A stretch of DNA of 7,182 nt, from NCBI GenBank assembly GCA_903918555.1, contig CAIXEV010000372.1, positions 1 through 7,182 on the forward strand. Reading direction: 5' to 3'. A model generated the notes under the pieces. That model searched no databases and was not told the origin of the DNA. It worked only from the letters and a program-made list of their open reading frames with translations. Shown one piece after another: positions 1 to 4,951 of the stretch (position 1 is its first letter; each line of letters opens with the position of its first letter). The position numbers were made by a program, and so were the translations under genes. The DNA is from an uncultured bacterium (GTDB lineage: Bacteria > Planctomycetota > Phycisphaerae > Phycisphaerales > SM1A02).

Positions 1-516
1 GATCTGACGGCGAACGCGCTCGCATACGGTCGCCGCGACCTCGTGCTCGTCGACTGGGCCGCGGCGTTCGTGGTCGATGCGCAGCCGGCGGCGACGCTCG
101 CTGTGCTCGAGCTCGCGAATGTGCAGCTCGTCGAGCTCAAGCACCTCGACAGCGAGCTCGACCGCGGCCTCGACCAGATCTGGGCGATGGCGAACGACCG
201 CAGCCTCTTCTCGCGCTTCCGCCTGCGCGCGAACCTGCGCAAGCTCACCGAGCTCGAGCTCGAGGGCGCCGCGCTCTTCGACGGCGTGACGAACGCGCTC
301 AAGCTGTTCGGCGACGCGTCGCTCGCACGCGTCCAGCGCGCGGCGGGCCTGCGATTCCGCATCGAGGACTGGGAACGATCGATCGCGCGCAAGCTCGAGA
401 CCCTCGGCTCGGTGACGGAGCGGCTCGAGAGCCGCCAGTCGCAGTACCGCAGCGAACTGCTCGAGTGGATCATCATCTCGCTGATCGCGTTCGAGATCGT
501 CCGGACGTTTCTTTAG
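1..516 (+). CDS. DUF155/RMD1-like protein, C-terminal part (5' end outside window)
   Basis: The frame is open from base 1, so the true start lies upstream; 171 residues are visible. The visible part begins with a segment containing LVLVDWAAAFVVD, followed by LAVLELANVQLVELK and a long charged helical stretch with many Glu, Arg and Leu, probably coiled coil. It ends with the membrane helix LLEWIIISLIAFEIVRTFL in the last 19 residues. This pattern (acidic 'DW' segment, 'LE.AN.QL.EL' helix, coiled coil, then a terminal 'LEWIII.LI..EI' anchor) is what I know from the RMD1/YagE/DUF155 family. The eukaryotic members of that family are mitochondrial; the bacterial role is unknown. The protein probably sits in the membrane by its C terminus with the bulk in the cytoplasm. 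The family call rests on recalled similarity and on the C-terminal part only. A repeat element begins inside its stop codon. Confidence 0.65.
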   Translation, partial: DLTANALAYGRRDLVLVDWAAAFVVDAQPAATLAVLELANVQLVELKHLDSELDRGLDQIWAMANDRSLFSRFRLRANLRKLTELELEGAALFDGVTNALKLFGDASLARVQRAAGLRFRIEDWERSIARKLETLGSVTERLESRQSQYRSELLEWIIISLIAFEIVRTFL

Positions 517-584
517 CGGTCGCGGCTGCGGCCGCTCCCTTTGGCGGGAAGCAGGCGGAGTGAATCCGCCGCAAATAGCCTGGG
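515..584 (+). repeat. Composite dispersed repeat, copy 1 (core, GTGAA-loop hairpin, GCCTGGG)
   Basis: Bases 515-547 match the reverse complement of 5793-5825 at 32 of 33 positions, with an unbroken 26-base match (515-540 with 5800-5825). The core is itself an imperfect palindrome that can pair with two G-U pairs. After 6 bases comes a hairpin, GGCGGA-GTGAA-TCCGCC (554-570), then GCCTGGG at 578-584. Copy 2 keeps the same order, the same loop GTGAA and the same GCCTGGG, but has a different, fully paired stem. Changed stem with preserved pairing suggests selection for a folded DNA or RNA structure. It starts in the stop codon of the upstream gene, so it may act as a 3' processing or termination signal. 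Its identity is unknown to me. Confidence 0.7.
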
Positions 585-607
585 TGCCAGCAGACTTCAG
601 TCTGCTG
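581..607 (+). repeat. Palindromic repeat, left copy of inverted pair
   Basis: These 27 bases are the exact reverse complement of 714-740. They begin TGGGTGC and continue with CAGCAGACT, the two-base centre TC, and AGTCTGCTG, so each copy is also a 20-base hairpin with nine paired bases. Short palindromes set head to head around about 100 bases resemble REP/BIME pairs or the ends of a MITE. I see no target-site duplication outside the pair (GCC on the left, TGT on the right). The first four bases overlap the GCCTGGG tail of the preceding composite repeat. Confidence 0.8.
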
Positions 608-660
608 AACGGATGATGTCGGAGTCAACGGCCCGAAATCCGAAGTGTTCGATGCACGAG

Positions 661-690
661 GCTCAATTTCCCGGAGCTCAATTTCCCGGA
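661..690 (+). repeat. Two tandem copies of a 15-base unit
   Basis: The unit GCTCAATTTCCCGGA occurs twice without a gap (661-675 and 676-690). It lies in the spacer between the inverted palindromes. Flanking bases are also partly repeated: GGAGTCAACGGC near 620 resembles GGAGTCGACGGC just after the tandem copies. No open frame across the spacer looks like a protein. It may be a duplication by replication slippage. Confidence 0.8.
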
Positions 691-713
691 GTCGACGGCT
701 GACGCGTGTCGTC

Positions 714-740
714 CAGCAGACTGAAGTCTGCTGGCACCCA
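714..740 (-). repeat. Palindromic repeat, right copy of inverted pair
   Basis: Exact reverse complement of 581-607. The two-base centre of the palindrome reads GA here and TC in the left copy, which fixes the orientation of each copy. It ends 34 bases before the start codon of the hydrolase gene at 775, so it sits in or just upstream of that gene's promoter region and could affect its transcription. Confidence 0.8.
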
Positions 741-762
741 TGTCGTCCGCACTCCATCACGC

Positions 763-768
763 TAGCCT
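763..768 (+). promoter_or_regulatory. Possible -10 box of a leaderless transcript (hydrolase gene)
   Basis: TAGCCT ends six bases before the ATG at 775. A -10 hexamer at this distance would place the transcription start at or next to the start codon. There is no Shine-Dalgarno sequence before this gene and no good -35 box. The same arrangement recurs at 1664 and 6772. A six-base match is weak alone; the repetition at three gene starts is the main support. Confidence 0.35.
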
Positions 769-774
769 TCCACC

Positions 775-1626
775 ATGTCTTCCTCCCCCCACCGCATCAC
801 GCCGCTCCGCACCGGCGCGTTTCGCCTCGATGGCGGCGGCATGTTCGGCCTCATCCCGAAGTCGATGTGGTCGCAGTGGACCACGCCCGACGCCGACAAC
901 CGCATCGCGCTCTCGACGCGGTCGCTCCTCGTCGAGACCGCGCGCGACGGCCTCGTGCTCGTCGAGGCCGGCTGCGGCGACAAGTGGACCGACAAGGAGC
1001 GCGCGATGTACGCGCTCGAGCGCCACACCGCGGTCGACGCGCTCCGCGAGGTCGGCGTCTCCCCAGCCGACATCGCGCATGTGGTCGTCACGCACCTCCA
1101 CTTCGACCACGCTGGCGGCCTCACGCTTGCCGCGGACGGCGGCCCCGTGCCCACCTTCCCGCGCGCGCGCGTCCATGTGCAGCGCACCGAGTGGCACGAC
1201 GCCCTCGCGAACAAGAGCACGATGACGCGCACCTACCTCCGCACGCATCTCGATCCGATCGCGTCGCAGGTCGAGCTGTACGACGGCGAGTGCTCGCCGC
1301 TCGCCGGCTTCACGCTGCTGCCGACCGCCGGCCACACCTGGGGCCACCAGTCCGTGCTCGTCGACGGCGCGACCGCCGCCGCCGGCGCCGCGCGGCACCT
1401 CTTCGCGGGCGATGTCTGCCCGACCATCCACCACGCGCACCCCGCCGCAAGCCTCGGCTACGACATGATGGCCTACGAGGCGATGCTCGCGAAGCGGCGC
1501 GTTCTCGGGCGTGCCGCCGATGAAGGCTGGATCGTCGCGTTCGACCACGATCCGCAGCACGCCCTCGCGCGCGCGGTCACTCGCGACGGCCGCGTCGAGC
1601 TCGTTCCGCTCGGCGAGGAATCGTAA
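775..1626 (+). CDS. Metallo-beta-lactamase-fold hydrolase (lactonase/glyoxalase II-like)
   Basis: A 283-residue protein with the full metal-binding set of the MBL fold. The motif THLHFDH gives H107, H109, D111 and H112; GHTWGH gives H187 (and H191); FAGD gives D213, the bridging aspartate; FDHD gives H258. Both zinc sites should therefore be complete. Length and the 'HTWGHQSVLV' segment fit the COG0491 group, which includes quorum-quenching N-acyl homoserine lactonases of the YtnP type and many uncharacterised hydrolases. The substrate cannot be read from sequence. No signal peptide is seen, so it is probably cytoplasmic. The ATG at 775 is the first reasonable start; an upstream frame through the repeats is not protein-like. 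It is followed after 49 bases by a small exported protein that has its own -10-like box, so it may be monocistronic. Confidence 0.9.
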   Translation: MSSSPHRITPLRTGAFRLDGGGMFGLIPKSMWSQWTTPDADNRIALSTRSLLVETARDGLVLVEAGCGDKWTDKERAMYALERHTAVDALREVGVSPADIAHVVVTHLHFDHAGGLTLAADGGPVPTFPRARVHVQRTEWHDALANKSTMTRTYLRTHLDPIASQVELYDGECSPLAGFTLLPTAGHTWGHQSVLVDGATAAAGAARHLFAGDVCPTIHHAHPAASLGYDMMAYEAMLAKRRVLGRAADEGWIVAFDHDPQHALARAVTRDGRVELVPLGEES

Positions 1627-1663
1627 ATCCGTCATGCCCCTCGCACAGCCCTTCCGCGTGCCG

Positions 1664-1669
1664 TATCCT
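1664..1669 (+). promoter_or_regulatory. Possible -10 box of a leaderless transcript (small-protein/deoC operon)
   Basis: TATCCT lies six bases before the ATG at 1676 and matches TATAAT at four of six positions. No clear -35 box is present 16-18 bases upstream. If used, it would start transcription at the ATG and serve the following run of small genes and deoC. Confidence 0.4.
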
Positions 1670-1675
1670 GCGGGC

Positions 1676-1876
1676 ATGCGACTGTTCCGCACGATCTCCT
1701 TCGTTGCTCCCCTCGCGATCACCGCGCTCGCGGCCGCCCAGGAAGAAGCGCCTCCGACCCCGCTCTTCGCCCCGACCACGAACCCGGTCATCGGCTACCT
1801 CATCGGCGCCGTGCTCTTCGGCATCATCGTGGCGGTCTCGCTCATGCCGTCGAAGCGCTCGCATCAGGATCTCTGA
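1676..1876 (+). CDS. Small exported or membrane protein, 66 residues
   Basis: The N terminus MRLFRTISFVAPLAITALAA looks like a cleavable signal peptide, with likely cleavage around the Ala-Ala-Ala-Gln at residues 19-22. A short Pro/Thr-rich linker (EEAPPTPLFAPTT) leads to a hydrophobic helix, about residues 36-58, and the tail ends KRSHQDL. So a mature single-pass membrane protein is expected with a very short cytoplasmic end. I do not recognise the family. An in-frame ATG at 1634 would add 14 residues before the signal peptide, but the signal-peptide layout and the -10-like box at 1664 favour 1676. It leads a run of three small exported genes ahead of deoC on the same strand. Confidence 0.7.
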   Translation: MRLFRTISFVAPLAITALAAAQEEAPPTPLFAPTTNPVIGYLIGAVLFGIIVAVSLMPSKRSHQDL

Positions 1877-1904
1877 TTCAGCGTCTTCCGATCGCCTGTA
1901 CCCA

Positions 1905-1929
1905 ATCCCCCGCATCGGATCCCCCGCAT
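1905..1929 (+). repeat. Two direct 11-base repeats, 14-base period
   Basis: ATCCCCCGCAT occurs at 1905-1915 and again at 1919-1929, in the 82-base gap before the gene at 1959. A 14-base period does not match a helical turn, so an operator is possible but not indicated. Confidence 0.45.
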
Positions 1930-1958
1930 GCGCAACGCGCAGATCCGCGCTCGCCACC

Positions 1959-2285
1959 ATGTCGACCGAAACGCCCAACTCCGCCGCCCGGCCACGCTTC
2001 GGCGCGATGCATCTCCTCGTCTCGGCCAATGTCACCGCGCTTGGATTGCTCGCGATCGTCGAGCTTTCGGCCGCCGCGCGCGCGCAGCAGCGTCCGCGCG
2101 GGACCTACACCGCGGCGTCGGGCCGCATCGAGGGCACCGAGACGCACGCGCTCTACATCGTCGATGAGACGACGCAGGAGATGATCGCCGTGCAGTGGGA
2201 TCCGCGCGCGAAGCAGGTCAAGGGCCTCGGCTACCGCAGCATGGGGGCCGACATGGGCGACATCGGAAAGCCGCGCTCCAACTGA
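1959..2285 (+). CDS. Small membrane-anchored or secreted protein with LYIVD motif, 108 residues
   Basis: The first 16 residues are polar. A hydrophobic segment follows, about residues 18-40 (HLLVSANVTALGLLAIVELS), ending in AAARAQQ, which could be a signal-peptidase site or leave a membrane anchor. The outside part holds YTAASGRIEG, then THALYIVDE (LYIVD at 65-69), then EMIAVQWDP and LGYRSMGADMGDIGK. This gives about three short beta strands, the size of one blade of a beta propeller. The next gene has the same design with LYIID, so the two are probably distant tandem paralogues. I recall many planctomycete hypothetical proteins with 'LYVVD...L.VY' segments, but no known function. It ends 7 bases before the next start, so they are almost certainly co-transcribed. 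Confidence 0.75.
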   Translation: MSTETPNSAARPRFGAMHLLVSANVTALGLLAIVELSAAARAQQRPRGTYTAASGRIEGTETHALYIVDETTQEMIAVQWDPRAKQVKGLGYRSMGADMGDIGKPRSN

Positions 2286-2292
2286 GACACGC

Positions 2293-2601
2293 ATGCAGAT
2301 CTCCAAGGCCATCCTCGCCACCTCCGCCTTCGCCATCACGGCGCTCGCGATCGTGCAGGCAGGCAGGCTCGAGCAGTCCGCCGACGCCGGCACCGCGCTG
2401 ATCGGGCAGGGCGGCGTGATCGCCATCACGAGCTCGGTCGGCCAAGGACCCGACGAAGAGCCCTACGAGACGCTCTACATCATCGACAACCGCTCGGAGA
2501 TGCTGTTCATCTACGGCATGGACGGCGGCGCCAACCCGCGACTCGCACTGCGCGGCGGCTCGAGCCTTCCCGCGCTCTTCCGCGCCGCCCGCGGCGGCTG
2601 A
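2293..2601 (+). CDS. Small secreted protein with LYIID motif, 102 residues, relative of the preceding gene
   Basis: MQISKAILATSAFAITALAI is a typical signal peptide; cleavage near Ala-Gly at residues 23-24 is likely. The mature part has GGVIAITSSVG (40-50), an acidic turn (GPDEEPYE), then TLYIIDNRSEMLFIYGMDGG (60-79) and LALRGGSSLPALF (84-96). The strand order and the LYI-I/V-D core match the previous gene (LYIVD), with low identity elsewhere, so this is an old duplication. Small size and export suggest a structural or binding role rather than an enzyme; no catalytic motif is visible. It ends only 15 bases before the deoC ATG (3 bases if the GTG at 2605 is used), which puts it in one transcript with deoC. 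Confidence 0.8.
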   Translation: MQISKAILATSAFAITALAIVQAGRLEQSADAGTALIGQGGVIAITSSVGQGPDEEPYETLYIIDNRSEMLFIYGMDGGANPRLALRGGSSLPALFRAARGG

Positions 2602-2616
2602 ACCGTGCGCACCGCG

Positions 2617-3597
2617 ATGACTTCCGATTCCGGCCACGCCGACCTGCGCGAGATCCCGCTTCCACTGCGGCGTCCGGTCGACGCCATCATGGCCGCGCGG
2701 CGCGCCGACAGCTTCGGCAAGCGCTCGATCAAGGCCGCCTCGAAGGACTTCGCGCTCCGTCTCGCCGTCTCGATGACCGACCTCACCACGCTCGAGGGGA
2801 AAGACTCGCCCGAGAAGGTGCGCGCCCTCTGCCGCAAGGCGATTTCGCCCGCGCCCGCGCTCGACGCCGCCCTCCGCGCCGCTGGCCGCGCACCGATTCC
2901 GAGCGTCGCCGCGATCTGCGTCTATCCGAACCTCGTCGCCGTCGCCCGCGAGGCGCTTGCCGGTTCCGGCGTGAAGGTCGCCTCGGTCGCGACGGGCTTC
3001 CCGAGCGGCCAGTTCCCGCTCGAGATCCGCCTCGACGACACGCGCCGCGCGGTCGAGGCGGGCGCCGACGAGATCGACATGGTCATCAGCCGCGGCGCGT
3101 TCCTCGCTGGCGAATACGCCCGGGTCGCCGACGAGATCGCGCGCGTGAAGGAGGCCTGCGGCCCCGCGCACCTCAAGATCATCCTCGAGACGGGCGAACT
3201 CGAGACCCTCGACGCCGTCCGCTACGCGAGCGACCTTGCGATCCGCGCCGCGCTCTCGGTGGGGCCAGCCGCGGACGGCGAGATCTTCATCAAGACCTCG
3301 ACCGGCAAGGTCACCCCCGCGGCCACCATGCCGGTCGTCCTCGTCATGCTCGAGGCGATCCGCGACGCCTACCGCGAGACGGGCGTCCGCATCGGCATGA
3401 AGCCGGCCGGCGGCATCCGCACCGCCAAGGCGGCGATCGCGCAACTCGTGATGGTGCAGGAGACGCTCGGCGGAGACTGGCTGCACCCCCACCTCTTCCG
3501 GTTCGGCGCCTCGACCCTCCTGAATGACATCCTGCGCCAGGTCGCTCGCCTTGCCCGAGGCGGCTACGCGGCCCGCGACGATTTCGCGGAAGCCTGA
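2617..3597 (+). CDS. deoC: Deoxyribose-phosphate aldolase
   Basis: Class I aldolase that cleaves 2-deoxyribose 5-phosphate into glyceraldehyde 3-phosphate and acetaldehyde, in deoxynucleoside salvage. The diagnostic parts are all present (numbers from the ATG at 2617): AAICVYP with Cys about 101; EIDMVIS with Asp154; IFIKTSTGK with the Schiff-base Lys226; IGMKPAGGIR with the second active-site Lys262. At about 326 residues it is the long form, like the animal enzyme, rather than the roughly 260-residue E. coli type. An N-terminal extension of about 70 residues includes FALRLAVSMTDLTTLEGKDS, with the usual 'D.T.L' start of the barrel. An in-frame GTG at 2605 would add four residues; neither start has a Shine-Dalgarno, and I prefer the ATG. 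It closes a run of small exported genes; the aldehyde dehydrogenase it might partner lies about 3.2 kb away on the same strand. Confidence 0.96.
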   Translation: MTSDSGHADLREIPLPLRRPVDAIMAARRADSFGKRSIKAASKDFALRLAVSMTDLTTLEGKDSPEKVRALCRKAISPAPALDAALRAAGRAPIPSVAAICVYPNLVAVAREALAGSGVKVASVATGFPSGQFPLEIRLDDTRRAVEAGADEIDMVISRGAFLAGEYARVADEIARVKEACGPAHLKIILETGELETLDAVRYASDLAIRAALSVGPAADGEIFIKTSTGKVTPAATMPVVLVMLEAIRDAYRETGVRIGMKPAGGIRTAKAAIAQLVMVQETLGGDWLHPHLFRFGASTLLNDILRQVARLARGGYAARDDFAEA

Positions 3598-3674
3598 GGC
3601 GAGACGCGCGCCGTCGCCGTTCATCGCGACTCTTTCCAAGATCCGACCAAGACCTGGTGCGAGAACCCGTGTTT

Positions 3675-3697
3675 CCCCGCGGAATGACCGCGAGGGG
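3675..3697 (+). terminator. Bulged GC hairpin downstream of deoC, possible terminator
   Basis: CCCCGCGG-AATGA-CCGCGAGGGG can form an eight-base-pair stem with one bulged A and a five-base loop, 78 bases after the deoC stop. No T-run follows, so intrinsic termination would be inefficient; it may be an mRNA 3' end stabiliser instead. Confidence 0.35.
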
Positions 3698-3741
3698 CAG
3701 TTCCCTAGGCGGGATATTTGCCCAAACCTCGCGCGATCCCC

Positions 3742-3770
3742 TGCAAAGGCGGGACGGTTTAGCGTATCTT
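3742..3770 (+). promoter_or_regulatory. Candidate promoter for the kinase gene
   Basis: TATCTT at 3765-3770 matches the -10 consensus at four of six positions. Seventeen bases upstream, TGCAAA at 3742-3747 matches the -35 consensus at only three. It sits in the least GC-rich part of the gap. If correct, the kinase mRNA would have a 5' leader of about 210 bases. Confidence 0.35.
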
Positions 3771-3813
3771 TGTCGGCTTAGTTCATTTCTCTCTGGTCGC
3801 AATCTCGCGGCCT

Positions 3814-3968
3814 GTAGTCCGTTCAATTGGACTACCCGTTGGTGTTCCGTCCATGTCAGAGCGTCGTCGCAAGGATCCCGCGCCTCTTGGCGCACCCCCG
3901 CAGGGAAGCGGCTCGGCCAAAGCTGAGCGGTGTCTGTCACTCTGTCCACGGATCTGCCGAGTTCGGAC
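3814..3968 (+). promoter_or_regulatory. Structured 5' leader of the kinase mRNA (inferred)
   Basis: Four hairpins can be drawn in succession: GTAGTCC/GGACTAC with an 8-base loop (3814-3835); GCGCC/GGCGC with loop TCTT (3880-3893); GCTCGGC/GCTGAGC with loop CAAA and one G-U pair (3911-3928); and a weaker GTCC/GGAC stem closing CGG/CCG (3944-3968). Bases 3882-3888 (GCCTCTT) can instead pair over seven positions with the ribosome binding site at 3976-3982 (AGGAGGC), which would break the second hairpin. This could be a translational switch, but it does not match a riboswitch class that I recognise. Confidence 0.35.
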
Positions 3969-3973
3969 CCCCG

Positions 3974-3981
3974 AAAGGAGG
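3974..3981 (+). promoter_or_regulatory. Strong Shine-Dalgarno that fixes the kinase start
   Basis: AAAGGAGG lies five bases before the GTG at 3987. It is the only strong ribosome binding site in the window. It decides in favour of this GTG over the in-frame GTG at 3930 and the ATG at 4020. Confidence 0.75.
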
Positions 3982-3986
3982 CCGGC

Positions 3987-4907
3987 GTGAGCGACGGTCT
4001 TCCCGCGGCACAGCGGCGCATGGCGAAGGGAACCCTCTTCGGCTACCGCGTTCGCAAGCACATCGGCGATGGCGCCTGGAGCCGCGTCTACGAGGTCGAG
4101 GACCTCAAGGCGCACACCGCCTACGCGCTGAAGCATGTCGTCTCCGAGGGCGAGAAGGAAGACCGCTACCTCGACCAGCTGCGGGCGGAATGGGAGATCG
4201 GCAGCAAGCTCGATCACCCCGCGATCCGCAAGCTCGTCGCTCTCGAGCATCAGGGCGCGTGGCTCGCGCGCAACTCGCGTGATCTCGGTCTCGTGATGGA
4301 GCTCGTCGACGCCGCGCCGATGTCGGATCAGAAGCGCCCGCCGATGCCGGAGTGCATCCGGGTCTTCCGCGATGTCGCGAGCGCCCTCGCGCACATGCAC
4401 TCGAAGGGCTTCGTCCACGCCGACATGAAGCCCCTCAACATCCTCTACACCGACGACCGCCGCACCAAGGTCATCGACCTCGGCCAGGCCGCGAAGTCGG
4501 GCACGATGAAGGCGCGCCTCCAGGGCTCGCCCGGCTTCATCGCGCCCGAGCAGGCGACCGAACTCCGCACCGAGAAGAACGCGAAGGGCAAGGAAACGAA
4601 GCAGTACGAGCCGGTCACCGAGCTCACCGATGTGTTCAACTTCGGTGCGACGATGTACTGGATCCTCACGCGGCTTCACTCGCCCGCCACGCAGCACACG
4701 CCGACCGCGAAGACGCTCACGCTTCCGCCCGAGCGTCTCGGCTCGAGCTCGCCGATCCATCAGACCGACCGCTCGGTGCCCGAGCAGCTGTCGATGCTCA
4801 TCCAGGACTCGCTTGAGAAGATCCCGACGCGGCGCAAGCCGATGTCGTGGGTTGTCGCGCAGCTCGATGACATGCTGGCGAAGATGCCGGCTCCCGCGCA
4901 CGCCTGA
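3987..4907 (+). CDS. Hanks-type Ser/Thr protein kinase, small, non-RD
   Basis: A 306-residue protein that is nearly all kinase domain (about residues 20-300). Motifs in order: glycine-rich loop IGDGAWSRVYEV (26-37); ATP-anchoring YALKH with K49; helix-C acidic residues E68/E70; catalytic loop VHADMKPLNIL with D146, K148 and N151; metal-binding IDLGQ with D164 (DLG instead of DFG); PGFIAPEQ with E188; then TDVFNFGATMYWILT (214-228). The residues needed for catalysis are present. HAD replaces HRD, so the arginine that normally reads activation-loop phosphorylation is missing. A charged insert (about 191-210, TEKNAKGKETKQ) follows the APE motif. There is no transmembrane helix or sensor domain, so it should be a soluble kinase whose partner is unknown. 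It is alone on its transcript, with its own leader, and ends against the oppositely oriented ROK kinase. Confidence 0.93.
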   Translation: MSDGLPAAQRRMAKGTLFGYRVRKHIGDGAWSRVYEVEDLKAHTAYALKHVVSEGEKEDRYLDQLRAEWEIGSKLDHPAIRKLVALEHQGAWLARNSRDLGLVMELVDAAPMSDQKRPPMPECIRVFRDVASALAHMHSKGFVHADMKPLNILYTDDRRTKVIDLGQAAKSGTMKARLQGSPGFIAPEQATELRTEKNAKGKETKQYEPVTELTDVFNFGATMYWILTRLHSPATQHTPTAKTLTLPPERLGSSSPIHQTDRSVPEQLSMLIQDSLEKIPTRRKPMSWVVAQLDDMLAKMPAPAHA

Positions 4908-4928
4908 CGGATTTCCCGCGGAAATCCG
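4908..4928. terminator. Perfect hairpin between convergent genes, possible two-way terminator
   Basis: CGGATTTCC-CGC-GGAAATCCG is a nine-base-pair perfect stem with a three-base loop that starts right after the stop codon of the Ser/Thr kinase. It ends 23 bases before the stop of the ROK gene on the other strand. Position between converging genes supports a terminator role for both. A T-run is absent, as is common in GC-rich genomes. Confidence 0.55.
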
Positions 4929-4951
4929 CGGAATTCGGCCAGAACGCGCGT

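Larger units (their letters stand above)
3598..3813 (+). other. Non-coding stretch after deoC
   Basis: No convincing gene is seen here. The stretch is less GC-biased than its surroundings and has T-rich tracts (for example around 3765-3792). It contains one bulged hairpin (3675-3697) and a candidate promoter (3742-3770), listed separately. Short open frames crossing it (3524-3781 and 3657-3926) have basic, compositionally random translations. Confidence 0.6.

Noticed and set aside
581..740. Repeats considered as a CRISPR array
   Set aside because: Only two units, in inverted rather than direct orientation, and no cas gene in the window.
473..760. Minus-strand open frame of 95 residues through the repeat region
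   Set aside because: The translation is made of the inverted palindromes (it contains CQQTSVCW and QQTEVCWHP from the two copies) and has no protein-like composition. It is a product of the repeats.
757..1791. Long minus-strand open frame (344 residues) opposite the hydrolase gene
   Set aside because: It is antisense to a gene with a complete MBL metal-binding set; the Arg/Ala/Gly-rich translation is typical of a GC-rich shadow frame.
2218..3639. Minus-strand open frame of 473 residues opposite deoC
   Set aside because: deoC on the plus strand has all catalytic residues; the antisense translation is Arg/Gly/Asp-rich with no motif.
3657..3926. Plus-strand open frame of 89 residues in the gap before the kinase
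   Set aside because: No ribosome binding site, random composition, and it crosses the predicted leader hairpins.
3598..3986. Known riboswitch or tRNA in the long gap before the kinase
   Set aside because: I could not fit a cloverleaf or the conserved core of any riboswitch class that I know; only simple hairpins are visible.
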